Below are positions 1-7,500 of a stretch of DNA of 39,419 nucleotides, piece after piece (positions within the stretch are counted from its first letter, which is position 1; the number at the start of each line of letters is the position of its first letter). The notes below the pieces were generated by a model. The model ran no database searches and had not been told where the DNA came from. It worked only from the letters and a program-made list of their open reading frames with translations. The position numbers and the translations under genes were made by a program. The stretch is from JAHBNG01 sp039028975 (GTDB lineage: Bacteria; Chloroflexota; Anaerolineae; Caldilineales; Caldilineaceae), in NCBI GenBank assembly GCA_039028975.1, contig JBCCHB010000151.1, forward strand, positions 1 to 39,419, given 5' to 3'.

Positions 1-1
1 C

Positions 2-709
2 CCACCTGATGAGCTGAATCTGGACGTTGGCGATACCCGTGGACTCTGGACGGCTGGACGCTGCGCTTTAACCATAGATTGGGGCGACATTGGTACGTTG
101 GCAATTGAGGAAGGTTCTCAGGTGAATGGAAAGACTGGTGCAGTAATCCTGCCTGGCTCTACCGAAGTTCTCGATCGGGCCACGGGTGAACTGGTTACTT
201 GCGATGACGCCACCTGTCCCCATCACGTAAATGGCGTAAACCATGCACCCTTTGCAGCCTTTGGTGGCTGGTCTGGTGCCATTAATTCTGCCACAGATGA
301 GGCTACCGCTGCGGCCGCGTTCGATTATCTTTCCTACGTCAATCAACCAGCCCAATCTAACGTAGATGTAACCATCGGTGCCACTGGATTTAATCCGTAC
401 CGCACCTCTCAGTTCGAGAACATGGACCTATGGCTAGAAGCGGGAATGGACGAAGCCTCTGCCGACGTCTACCTCGGCGCAATCAAAGCGAGCTTGGACA
501 GCCCCAACATGGTATTGGACCTGCGCATCCCGAATAACCAGCAGTATCAAGGTGAAGTTCTGGATACGGCTATTAGTCAATATCTGGCTGGCGAGTTGGA
601 CATCGACGGCGCAGCCCAAGCCATTGAGGATGGCTGGAACGAGTTAAATGAGCAGTTTGGAACAGATGCTCAGTTGGAAGCGTACCGAGCAACTATCGGC
701 GCTGAGTAA
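2..709 (+). CDS. Sugar ABC transporter substrate-binding protein (3' part)
   Basis: The frame is open from the left edge, so only the C-terminal 235 residues are visible and the true start lies outside the window. The segment resembles the C-lobe of family 1 extracellular solute-binding proteins: a Trp/Gly-rich stretch (GGWSGAINSATDEATAAAAF) followed by helices ending in an amphipathic tail of the kind these lipoproteins have (QAIEDGWNELNEQFG). Such proteins bind sugars or polyols outside the membrane and deliver them to a permease pair. Two permease genes follow on the same strand after a 121-bp spacer, which supports the call. The first in-window start-like codon (TTG at 98) is internal and should not be taken as the start. 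The substrate cannot be read from this fragment. Confidence 0.8.
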   Translation, partial: PPDELNLDVGDTRGLWTAGRCALTIDWGDIGTLAIEEGSQVNGKTGAVILPGSTEVLDRATGELVTCDDATCPHHVNGVNHAPFAAFGGWSGAINSATDEATAAAAFDYLSYVNQPAQSNVDVTIGATGFNPYRTSQFENMDLWLEAGMDEASADVYLGAIKASLDSPNMVLDLRIPNNQQYQGEVLDTAISQYLAGELDIDGAAQAIEDGWNELNEQFGTDAQLEAYRATIGAE

Positions 710-711
710 GA

Positions 712-830
712 TGACAAGATGATTGAGATGACAGGATGAATAAGATGAGGGGATGATCGGGTAACCCGGTGTTTTCACCTAACCGATCATCTTCATCATC
801 TCAATCACCTCATTCACCCCTCACCCAGTC
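712..830. repeat. Repeat-rich spacer with hairpins after the binding-protein gene
   Basis: This spacer is written in a few short words (gatga, gatgat, catctcaatc). Bases 752-763 pair with 780-791 with one mismatch, and 721-730 (gattgagatg) is the exact reverse complement of 797-806 (catctcaatc). The nested stems could slow or end transcription after the binding-protein gene, which often needs more product than the permeases. There is no U-run, so a classical terminator is not supported. Confidence 0.5.
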
Positions 831-1952
831 ATGCATAATTCCACCAAACCTAGATTATCTCTTCTTGAGCGTTTCGACCGTGCTGCGGATACCATCTTCA
901 TCTGGCCAACTGTCTTTATTCTGCTCTTATTTTCGATTTTTCCGCTGATTGTATCGCTCTACCTGTCGTTTGCGCGGATCAACTTTGTACGTGGTGGGGT
1001 GGAAGTTGAATGGGTCGGGTTGCTCAACTACCGGCGGCTTTTATCTGGTACGCAACAGGATCGCTTTCTTGGGGTCTTTGACTCATTCTCGCCCGCTGGA
1101 TGGGTAATCTTTACAATTGTTGCGCTCGGCTTGCTCTACTTTGTGGTGGCCTACCTGCGCAACCCTGGTTGGCGGGCTGGCGGCCTGTTTTTGCGGCTAG
1201 CCTTGGCGGGGATTCTGCTGAGCTTGATGGTGCTCATCGTAGCCACCATGTTCTCTGGCGAAGGGCGGCCAGGAACGCTGCCAGTGACACTCTTTTACAC
1301 CTATGCCGGGATTCTCATCCAATATGCTTTAGGGTTGGGACTAGCTTTAATTGCTGCCCAACCGATTTGGGGACGCCGCTTTTTTCGCGTAGTTTACCTC
1401 TTGCCCATGATGATTACGCCGGTGGGCGTGGCCTACATGATTCGCATGATGGCAGATACGTCTAAAGGGCCGTTTGCACCCCTCTGGCAAGCCGCAGGGT
1501 TAACCGACTTCTCATGGGTGACATCCGCCTGGGGGGCACGGTGGGTAATCCTCATTGGGGATACGTGGCAATGGACGCCCTTCATGTTTATCGTCCTGTT
1601 GGCCGCAGTAGAAGGGCAGTCCACGGAACCGGTAGAAGCCGCCAAAGTAGATGGGGCCTCCAACTGGGATATCTTCCGCCATATTACCATTCCCGCGATT
1701 CTACCTGTCAGTACTGCGCTCATCCTCATTCGCATGATAGAGGCCTTCAAGCTGGTCGATCTGCCACGAGTTATGACGGGTGGTGGACCTGGCACCGCGA
1801 CTGAATCAGTCACCATGCATGCCTACAGCGCCTGGACGGCGCGAGACTACGGTGGATCCGCGGCGATTGCATACATGTTGCTGGTGTTGGTGACGATTGT
1901 CAGCATTGCATTTGTGAATCTGATTCGGCAGCGGACAACGGAGGCAGTGTAA
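831..1952 (+). CDS. Sugar ABC transporter permease (MalF-like)
   Basis: This 373-residue inner-membrane protein has a cytoplasmic N-terminus, a first membrane helix at about residues 24-50 and several further helices. The binding-protein-dependent permease loop (EAA motif, PVEAAKVDGASNWDIFRHI) lies at about residues 265-285 and docks onto the ATPase. It is longer than the usual 290-310 residues because of an extra hydrophobic section at about 85-140, between the first helix and the core. It partners with the next gene, whose start lies 4 bp beyond this stop. No ATP-binding subunit is encoded nearby, so the pair probably uses a shared MsmX/UgpC-type ATPase encoded elsewhere. No clear Shine-Dalgarno precedes the ATG at 831. 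Confidence 0.9.
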   Translation: MHNSTKPRLSLLERFDRAADTIFIWPTVFILLLFSIFPLIVSLYLSFARINFVRGGVEVEWVGLLNYRRLLSGTQQDRFLGVFDSFSPAGWVIFTIVALGLLYFVVAYLRNPGWRAGGLFLRLALAGILLSLMVLIVATMFSGEGRPGTLPVTLFYTYAGILIQYALGLGLALIAAQPIWGRRFFRVVYLLPMMITPVGVAYMIRMMADTSKGPFAPLWQAAGLTDFSWVTSAWGARWVILIGDTWQWTPFMFIVLLAAVEGQSTEPVEAAKVDGASNWDIFRHITIPAILPVSTALILIRMIEAFKLVDLPRVMTGGGPGTATESVTMHAYSAWTARDYGGSAAIAYMLLVLVTIVSIAFVNLIRQRTTEAV

Positions 1953-1955
1953 CCC

Positions 1956-2999
1956 ATGAATTCTTTTTTTCGACGCCCAAGCCTCTTTAAACCATCTCCA
2001 TTCCAGGCTACAATCTCTTACTTGACGTTAGGGCTATGGGCCTTTATCGTCCTCTTCCCCATCTATTGGCTAGTAGTGACCTCGTTCAAAGAGCCGTTTC
2101 AGGTCAATGATGGTCCATTCTACATACCTTTTGTGGATTTCCAGCCTTCAATGCACGCCTGGAACTACATCTTTGTGGATGTAGCCAATGACACTTTTCG
2201 TCCCTACATGAACACGATTGTGATTGGGCTGGTCTCATCGGTCATTGCACTGTTGATTGGCGCGTTGGCCTCCTATGCGTTAGTGCGTTTCGATTATCGG
2301 CCCAAGTGGGGTGTGGTCGGTCTCTTTATGCTCTGCTTGATTTTGGTGATTGCAGCAATCAACTTTGGTGTGCCATGGATTGTGGCGGTGGCGTCGGGAT
2401 TGGTGCTCTTTTTTTTGCTGGTCATGACCATAGGGCGGCGATTTGTGGCGTCACTCAAAAATAGTGATATCGCCTTTTGGATGATCTCACAGCGGATTCT
2501 GCCACCAGTAGCCGTGATCATTCCTGTCTATATTCTCTTCCAGCAGGTGGGCAATACAACTGGATTTAAGCTGCTAGACACCCGCACAGGTATGATCATC
2601 ACATACGTGGCCACGAATCTGCCTCTGGTTGTCTGGCTATTGCGTGACTACTTTGAATCGATTCCCAAAGAGCTAGAGGAGAGTGCCGCAATTGACGGTG
2701 CATCTACCTTCCGCACCTTCTGGTCTGTGGTACTGCCTCTTTCAGTGCCAGGGCTGGTGGCCACCTTCCTCTTTGTGCTCGTCTTTGCTTGGAATGAATA
2801 TCTCTTCGCCCTTTTTCTCTCTAGCTCTCAATCTCAGACCATGCCACTCACGGTGGCTGCTCAGAATGCAACCCGTGGCCCCCAATGGTGGTATATGTCC
2901 GTGTTGATTATGCTCATGATTACACCCGTTATTGCGATGGCCGTTGCGCTGGAGCGGTATATTGCAAGAGGACTGTTGGTCGGGGCCGTGAAGGGGTAA
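1956..2999 (+). CDS. Sugar ABC transporter permease (MalG-like)
   Basis: This is the second permease of the pair (347 residues). It has an N-terminal membrane helix with the family's usual PIYWLVVTSFK sequence at about 28-45, and the EAA loop (ELEESAAIDGASTFRTFWSV) at about residues 236-255. MalG-type proteins usually have about 275-290 residues. The surplus is a hydrophobic insertion at about 115-160 carrying two extra predicted helices in the middle of the core domain. The partner permease is also enlarged, so the heterodimer seems to belong to a big-subunit subfamily. A GGAGG at 1940-1944 inside the end of the previous gene can serve as ribosome binding site. The transcript probably ends at the 3024-3083 stem-loop. 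Confidence 0.9.
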   Translation: MNSFFRRPSLFKPSPFQATISYLTLGLWAFIVLFPIYWLVVTSFKEPFQVNDGPFYIPFVDFQPSMHAWNYIFVDVANDTFRPYMNTIVIGLVSSVIALLIGALASYALVRFDYRPKWGVVGLFMLCLILVIAAINFGVPWIVAVASGLVLFFLLVMTIGRRFVASLKNSDIAFWMISQRILPPVAVIIPVYILFQQVGNTTGFKLLDTRTGMIITYVATNLPLVVWLLRDYFESIPKELEESAAIDGASTFRTFWSVVLPLSVPGLVATFLFVLVFAWNEYLFALFLSSSQSQTMPLTVAAQNATRGPQWWYMSVLIMLMITPVIAMAVALERYIARGLLVGAVKG

Positions 3000-3023
3000 A
3001 CTTGCTAGTACAAGGTGGCTAAA

Positions 3024-3083
3024 AGAAACCAGGGTTTTGAAGACCTAATTTCAGCGTGATTCTAGGCTAAAACCCTGGTTTCT
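3024..3083. terminator. 15-bp perfect inverted repeat, possible bidirectional terminator
   Basis: Bases 3024-3038 (agaaaccagggtttt) are the exact reverse complement of 3069-3083, with a 30-nt loop. The hairpin lies 25 bp after the permease stop. The tttt ending the 5' arm and the aaaa starting the 3' arm lie on the loop side, so no clear U-run follows the stem. It is either a weak terminator or a mobile short repeat. A related but different stem (ttcaaaacc...ggttttgaa) occurs at 34946-35002. Confidence 0.5.
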
Positions 3084-3146
3084 AACGCTCGGTCTATTTG
3101 AGCCGTCATATACTAGTAATTTAATTGAATCATAGTAGGGACAGTT

Positions 3147-3252
3147 TAGCTATACCGTTGGCCGGAATATGATCATAATGGCACACGCACTGTTCCACCT
3201 AGCTATCCTGTTGGCGGGACTATAGTCATAGTGCCGTACGCACTGATCCACT
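3147..3252. repeat. Diverged tandem duplication, two 53-bp units
   Basis: Unit one (3147-3199) and unit two (3200-3252) both begin tagctat and both contain gttgg, tcata and acgcactg at the same offsets. I count 12 differences over 53 positions (about 77 percent identity). There is no open frame through them. They fill the spacer between the permease gene and the 3' end of the convergent gene. Function unknown. Confidence 0.75.
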
Positions 3253-3293
3253 GATTGCGGGATTCCTACCCATCAGCAATTCACTCAATGACT

Positions 3294-4688
3294 TCAAGGA
3301 TGAAGTAGGGTCGTTTCTGGTGCTGACGACAGTTGCAGATCTAACCAGTGGTTCCAATCGTTTTCGAATTCTTCCATAGTTATATCAAAAATAGCTGGGA
3401 TGAGCGCGTCCCATGTTCGATGTTCTTTGAATCCCTGAATGAAGGAAGGTAAATGTTTATTCGATTTCGTATTGATATCATATGTTTCGGCAACATAGGC
3501 AAAGAGGGATGCTGTTGCTGCCGTTCGCCAAAGTAATGCTTCGCGTTCATCGGACATGTTCTCAGGACCATGGGAGAGGGTCGCCAGCTTTAGTGGATGA
3601 TGCTCTGGAAGTGACGCATAAAATACATTCTGTGCCTGCAGATCCCATGGCCAGTCTGGGTCTAATAGCTCGCTACGCAACCAACTGCGCAAGCCACGGC
3701 GAATGGTACGCCAACGCCCGACAACATTCTCTTCATATTGCTGACCGTTACTACTTTCAAATAGGTTTGCAGTTGTTACATGGTAGGTCAGTCTGCTCAC
3801 CACGGACTGGTGCAGATAGTCCTCAAGGGACAGATAATCTGGGGTTTGGACAAGTAGTGGAGACGTTAGCTCGAAGCGATCACCGTATCCGCCACGCCCG
3901 CGAACTGGATCCTGCGTGATGACAAAGGTGAGTCTGGCATCAGCTCTCGGCATCTCTACCCCTAGCATCGTATGGAGATTGCGGTACAGTTCGTCCCATT
4001 GAGCGATACGCTCCTGAACGTAAGCGGCGTCTCGGGCATATAGCTCAAAACGCAAATGGTCCATCTCTAGAACCTGTTGTGTACCCCAGAAGCTCGTGTC
4101 AGGCATTGTACGGATCCACCCATCCTTACTTTCGCTATAGAAACGGGTTTCACGGTAGGGGTTAAAGCCGGTCCATCCATAGGCACGTCGGTGGACGATG
4201 ACCTCTGCCATAATTAAGTGGCCAGCCTGCTCCAACCGTATGAGCTTAACAGTGGATTCGTCTTCTTCCAGATTACCATCGACTAACCCAGCTGAAGCCG
4301 GGGTGTCATTTGTGCCGCCTGTGGGCTGGACTGACTTCCAAATATGTTGCCAACGACCAGCCGCCTGTTCGTCTAAAAGCGCGCCAAGGGCAGCCAAATC
4401 GCCAGAATGATGGGCTTGGTCTTCCAATCGGAAGGCGACTTGAATGCCGTTCCCCACCCGGACCTGTTCGCTCACCCAAGGTGGCTGGGCTGTCCCTGCG
4501 ATTAGGATAGTGGCTAGCAATGCAATCGCTGTATTACGCAGAATGCGAACAATCATCTGACGCTCTAGGCTGCCCGTACCCATCTCATCTACAACGTCAA
4601 GCCATTGTCCCGTCAAGCCATGCGCCCAGGGAGACCCTTCTTCACCAATATACCATTCTAGCGATATTGTCTGCTGTGCCATATGCAT
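3294..4688 (-). CDS. Secreted or membrane-anchored protein, degenerate Peptidase_MA-like
   Basis: This 464-residue protein of uncertain function has a short cytoplasmic N-terminus, one hydrophobic helix at about residues 50-66 (NTAIALLATILIAGTA), and a large domain probably outside the membrane. The C-terminus, with a helical stretch ending in MEEFENDWNHWLDLQL, resembles Chloroflexi proteins of the Peptidase_MA-like gluzincin group. In those, an HExxH-type helix follows a conserved Tyr/Leu-rich segment. Here the matching segment reads LHQSVVSRLTYHVT, so the zinc-binding motif appears lost or rewritten, and it may be a pseudo-enzyme. The first ATG (4688) is used; a second lies two codons on. 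Its 5' end overlaps the open frame of a sulfatase remnant on the same strand. The family link is from memory and unproven. Confidence 0.55.
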   Translation of the reverse strand: MHMAQQTISLEWYIGEEGSPWAHGLTGQWLDVVDEMGTGSLERQMIVRILRNTAIALLATILIAGTAQPPWVSEQVRVGNGIQVAFRLEDQAHHSGDLAALGALLDEQAAGRWQHIWKSVQPTGGTNDTPASAGLVDGNLEEDESTVKLIRLEQAGHLIMAEVIVHRRAYGWTGFNPYRETRFYSESKDGWIRTMPDTSFWGTQQVLEMDHLRFELYARDAAYVQERIAQWDELYRNLHTMLGVEMPRADARLTFVITQDPVRGRGGYGDRFELTSPLLVQTPDYLSLEDYLHQSVVSRLTYHVTTANLFESSNGQQYEENVVGRWRTIRRGLRSWLRSELLDPDWPWDLQAQNVFYASLPEHHPLKLATLSHGPENMSDEREALLWRTAATASLFAYVAETYDINTKSNKHLPSFIQGFKEHRTWDALIPAIFDITMEEFENDWNHWLDLQLSSAPETTLLHP

Positions 4689-4744
4689 TGAGCCTGGTGG
4701 ATAGATATTTCTTTCCGCACACTGCTTCTCATTTGAATGAACAA

Positions 4745-4990
4745 TAGAAATGTATCCGGTGAACGGACATTGACTCGTCCAAGAGGGCTATTTATGTATG
4801 CCTTTGAATAGCCACTATCTGGATCATACATGTTATTTGGATTGCCATCAAATTGGACGTTGTCGGAAGAGGTTACAAGAGGATTGTTTCTGTTCTTTGC
4901 GTTGTGAACTTCGGCATTGTTATAACACCCAAGCCGATTAGCAGGGTGATTGTCGGTCATTATGGGCAGAATATCTGAACGTTTGTTCAC
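4745..4990 (-). pseudogene. Sulfatase N-terminal remnant
   Basis: Read from a GTG at 4990, the frame starts with the hallmark N-terminus of alkaline-phosphatase-fold sulfatases (DILPIMTDNHPANRLGCYNN; compare the typical pattern NILxIMTDxHxxxxLGCYGN). The expected target-and-metal region then collapses into unrelated Asn-rich sequence, and neither the CxPxR active-site block nor the second metal site appears. The frame runs on to 4658 without recognisable similarity and overlaps the start of the neighbouring protein. This looks like the surviving stump of a deleted sulfatase gene. A second stump is at 35223-35285, and an intact sulfatase at 27492-29105. Confidence 0.65.
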
Positions 4991-5092
4991 AATAGTTCAT
5001 TGCGTTCTATATTGCGAGTGGTCATAGATGAGAATAATTCGATACTATTTCAGTCGCGTAGGTTTTTCTCATCTGTGACAAAGCTAAGTATA

Positions 5093-5878
5093 TTAGTGAA
5101 ACATATGCTGATTGATCTGCCCAACCACCGCGCGTAACTCCGTAACAAGCTTCTCTTCGTTACCGTAAAATCGTTGTGATGGAACGGGAATGGTAATGGC
5201 AAATTGTTGCCCCTGGGGCGTTTTAATGGCAGCCCCAACAGCACAGATACCAACGGTGTGCTCTTCAAGGTCGAAGGCAACACCATCTTTGCGAATCTGT
5301 GCTAATTCATTCTGCAGCTGGGCGCGATCGGTAATCGTTTGGGGCGTCAAAGCAATCAGCTCATCCGGTAATACCCCCTCTAGAATAGCGGATGAGAGCG
5401 ATGCAAGAAATGCCTTTCCATTGGCTGTGCAGTACAGAGGAAAGGTTATTCCGACAGCTGATACTGCCTGTAATCGATGAGGGGCAGCGATTTGATCGAT
5501 AAAACGCACTTGATTATCAACAAAGCTGGCTAGATCCACCGTTTCGGCAACGGATCGATGTAACTGCTCCAAATATGGACGCAAGTCGCGCCGCAGATCG
5601 CGATTGACGGCAGCCGCCAGCGGCAGCAGACCATTCCCCAAAAACAGTGTGCCCCGTGACGATGATGCTTCTATCAGCCGCTCTTCGATCAAAGCACCAA
5701 CGATGCGATGCACTGTTGAGCGTGGGAGATTTACCTCGCTTGCCAGTTGCGCGCGCGTCATGCCTTGTGGACTTTTTTGCAAGGTCCGCAAGATTTCTGC
5801 CGCTCTAGCAATGACTTGCACGCCGCTATCCCGGCTGGTATCGTCATTTACAGTACGCCTCCGACTATTTGCAGCCAT
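5093..5878 (-). CDS. IclR-family transcriptional regulator
   Basis: This 261-residue protein has the two IclR domains. An N-terminal winged helix-turn-helix lies at about residues 20-80 (ALASEV-type helix followed by the recognition helix LPRSTVHRIVGAL). A C-terminal effector-binding domain lies at about 95-258, with the family's typical YCTANGKAFLA and VAFDLEEHTVGICAVGAAI segments. It is transcribed divergently from the catabolic genes beginning at 6125, the usual arrangement for a local regulator of aromatic degradation. Three CCG-N5-CGG-like palindromes lie between the two genes and are its likely operators. The start ATG at 5878 is preceded by an AAGGGA-like Shine-Dalgarno. The ligand is unknown but is probably a substrate or intermediate of the neighbouring pathway. 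Confidence 0.92.
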   Translation of the reverse strand: MAANSRRRTVNDDTSRDSGVQVIARAAEILRTLQKSPQGMTRAQLASEVNLPRSTVHRIVGALIEERLIEASSSRGTLFLGNGLLPLAAAVNRDLRRDLRPYLEQLHRSVAETVDLASFVDNQVRFIDQIAAPHRLQAVSAVGITFPLYCTANGKAFLASLSSAILEGVLPDELIALTPQTITDRAQLQNELAQIRKDGVAFDLEEHTVGICAVGAAIKTPQGQQFAITIPVPSQRFYGNEEKLVTELRAVVGQINQHMFH

Positions 5879-5934
5879 GCTAATGTAATCCCTTCGAGTT
5901 TCTAACAGTTGCTTCAGAGTGGCTTTTTAAATGC

Positions 5935-5945
5935 CCGCAATACGG
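5935..5945. promoter_or_regulatory. Operator-like palindrome, copy 1
   Basis: ccgcaatacgg, an 11-bp imperfect palindrome of the form CCG-N5-CGG, lies 57 bp upstream of the iclR-type start. It is one of three related sites in the divergent intergenic region. Confidence 0.5.
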
Positions 5946-5953
5946 TCATTCTA

Positions 5954-5964
5954 CCGCATTATGG
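5954..5964. promoter_or_regulatory. Operator-like palindrome, copy 2
   Basis: ccgcattatgg is related to copies 1 and 3, with one weaker half-site. Its centre is 19 bp from copy 1, close to two helical turns, which would put two regulator dimers on nearly the same DNA face. Confidence 0.45.
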
Positions 5965-6042
5965 CACAAACACCAACTTCTCTTTTGACACAACCCTTTG
6001 GATGTGTTACCTTTATACTATCCCACCATACAGTCGATTATT

Positions 6043-6053
6043 CCGTAATACGG
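6043..6053. promoter_or_regulatory. Operator-like palindrome, copy 3 (perfect 6-1-6)
   Basis: The core ccgtaatacgg extends to tccgta-a-tacgga (6042-6054), a perfect palindrome around one central base. It sits about 70 bp before the cyclase gene and downstream of a TATACT (6014-6019), where bound regulator could block transcription. A TTGACA at 5985-5990 is present, but its 23-bp distance from TATACT is too long for a standard sigma-70 promoter, so the promoter itself is uncertain. Confidence 0.55.
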
Positions 6054-6124
6054 ACGAAAGGCTAGTCAACATAGATTTTAATTGCCGCGAACTGCTTTGC
6101 TAGACTAACGAAAGGAAGCGAGCC

Positions 6125-6925
6125 ATGTCCTCAGCTACCGAGCAGCTTGAATTTTATGATTTGAGCCACCCATGGGGCTTTCAGGCTCCCAATTGGCCGT
6201 ACTTTAAAGATGTCCGCATCGAGCGCATCCACTATATGGCAAAATCGGGTGTCTTGACCCAAGAGATCACCACAACCATGCACAGTACAACCCACATCGA
6301 TGCGCCTGCCCATGTTGTGGAAGGAACGCCATTCATCGACGAAGTCCCGCTGGAGAAATTTTTTGGCACGGGCGTCGTTGTCTCCATCCCTAAAGGCAAG
6401 TTCGAGATGATCACGGGCGACGATCTTGAGGCGGCTACACCACGTGCCAAGCCCGGTGACGTACTGATTATCAACACAGGTTGGCACAAGAAGTATGCGG
6501 ACGGTCAGGAATATTTCGGCCGCTGTCCAGGTTTGGTTCCGTCTGCCGCAGACTGGATCGTCGACAATGGGATTAAGGTTGTTGGTCACGATACTCAGGC
6601 CAATGATCACCCGCTGGCAACTGCGATTGGACCTCACGGCCCCGGTGGCGGCATGTTGATGCCAGCCATTAACAAAGAGTATGAGGAATTCACCGGTAAC
6701 AAGGTAATTGACGACTTCCCCAAGTGGGAGCCTGTCCACCGCAAGCTCTTCACCAACGGCATCCTGGGCATCGAAAATGTGGGTGGTGACATTGACAAGG
6801 TAACCGGCAAACGCTGCACCTTCTCCTTCTTCCCCTGGCGCTGGACCCGGGGCGACGGATGTATCATCCGATTGGTGGCCATGCTAGATCCAACTGGAGA
6901 CTATCGCATCGAGACAGGAGCTTAA
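6125..6925 (+). CDS. Cyclase-family metal-dependent hydrolase (kynurenine formamidase/isatin hydrolase superfamily)
   Basis: This 266-residue protein opens with the family's N-terminal strand (FYDLSHPWG) and carries the metal-binding block HSTTHIDAPAH at residues 53-63. His53, His57, Asp59 and His63 match the HxGTHxDxPxH pattern, except that the usual Gly-Thr is Thr-Thr. Members of this superfamily hydrolyse amides or lactams (N-formylkynurenine, isatin) or lactones, using Mn2+ or Zn2+. It is the first gene facing the divergent IclR regulator. AGGAAG at about 6111-6116 is a good ribosome binding site for the ATG at 6125. A second, only distantly similar family member follows at 9738. The substrate cannot be fixed: an aromatic ring-cleavage intermediate or N-formylkynurenine are both possible. 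Confidence 0.85.
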   Translation: MSSATEQLEFYDLSHPWGFQAPNWPYFKDVRIERIHYMAKSGVLTQEITTTMHSTTHIDAPAHVVEGTPFIDEVPLEKFFGTGVVVSIPKGKFEMITGDDLEAATPRAKPGDVLIINTGWHKKYADGQEYFGRCPGLVPSAADWIVDNGIKVVGHDTQANDHPLATAIGPHGPGGGMLMPAINKEYEEFTGNKVIDDFPKWEPVHRKLFTNGILGIENVGGDIDKVTGKRCTFSFFPWRWTRGDGCIIRLVAMLDPTGDYRIETGA

Positions 6926-6929
6926 GACT

Positions 6930-6999
6930 CTATTCGAAAAGCGGTTGTGGCTCCACGCTCTATCTGAGCGCAAGAGCTTCCCTATACGCTTTTCGATAG
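6930..6999. repeat. Nested stem-loop between cyclase and cupin genes
   Basis: ctattcgaaaagcg (6930-6943) pairs with cgcttttcgatag (6987-6999) apart from one bulged base. Inside it, cgctc (6956-6960) pairs with gagcg (6966-6970). The folded element fills almost the entire gap between two co-directional genes and could act as an RNA-processing or partial termination site. Confidence 0.5.
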
Positions 7000-7025
7000 A
7001 TATAAATAACATTAGGAGCATAGCG

Positions 7026-7376
7026 ATGAGAAATGTCGTCCGCATTGAGGATGCTCTGCAATACGAGGCACCTCTCCACGATGCAACCGTCCATTCCATG
7101 TATCTACAGCACAAGAGCACCGGCAGCGAAGGCTCTAACTGGGTAAGTATCTCCTACTATTTGCCAGGGGCTAAGGCCGAAATGAGCGCGGCACCGCTGG
7201 AGCGCACCTATGTGGTGCTCGATGGCCAGTTGACGGTTGAGTTTGAAGATGAGACGGTGACGCTGGGGCCGCTGGATTCGGTCTATATTGGCCCAAACGA
7301 GATCAGAGAGGCGCGCAATGACACCAACCACATCGTTACCATGCTGGTTGTCATGCCGTATCCTCCCGGACAGTAG
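7026..7376 (+). CDS. Small cupin-domain protein
   Basis: This 116-residue single-domain cupin has the second cupin motif recognisable as the GQLTVEFEDETVTLGPLDSVYIGPNE stretch (given here only as landmark residues: Gly-Gln-Leu, then the PLDSVYIGPNEIRE segment). The usual metal-binding His residues of motif 1 (G-x5-HxH) are not evident: the matching region reads PGAKAEMSAAPLERTYVVLDG, with Glu and Arg, so metal binding is doubtful. The ATG at 7026 is chosen over an upstream in-frame TTG (6945) because AGGAG stands seven bases before it and the upstream part would cross the stem-loop. It sits between the hydrolase and dehydrogenase genes of the putative aromatic operon. It could be an isomerase, an accessory or a ligand-sensing protein. 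Confidence 0.75.
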   Translation: MRNVVRIEDALQYEAPLHDATVHSMYLQHKSTGSEGSNWVSISYYLPGAKAEMSAAPLERTYVVLDGQLTVEFEDETVTLGPLDSVYIGPNEIREARNDTNHIVTMLVVMPYPPGQ

Positions 7377-7385
7377 CCGGTGGAC

Positions 7386-7397
7386 GCGGCTAGCCGC
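7386..7397. repeat. Perfect 12-bp palindrome and spaced repeat before the SDR gene
   Basis: gcggctagccgc is a perfect palindrome ten bases after the cupin stop. Farther on, gtgaacag (7432-7439) and ctgttcac (7473-7480) form an 8-bp inverted repeat just before the SDR ribosome binding site. Either could be a regulator site or a weak terminator; neither is assigned. Confidence 0.35.
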
Positions 7398-7500
7398 CTT
7401 CGTCTGAATAGTCTTTAATAGGAAGCGAGTTGTGAACAGCCACATCTACCGAGGTCGTTTCCAGATTTGACACTGTTCACTGACAAGTTTGGAGACAGAA

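Noticed and set aside
5985..6019. Promoter TTGACA...TATACT for the cyclase operon
   Set aside because: The 23-bp spacing is well outside the usual 16-18 bp; kept only as a note at operator copy 3.
5909..6103. 64-residue plus-strand frame in the IclR intergenic region
   Set aside because: It covers the operator-like sites and has no protein-like features.
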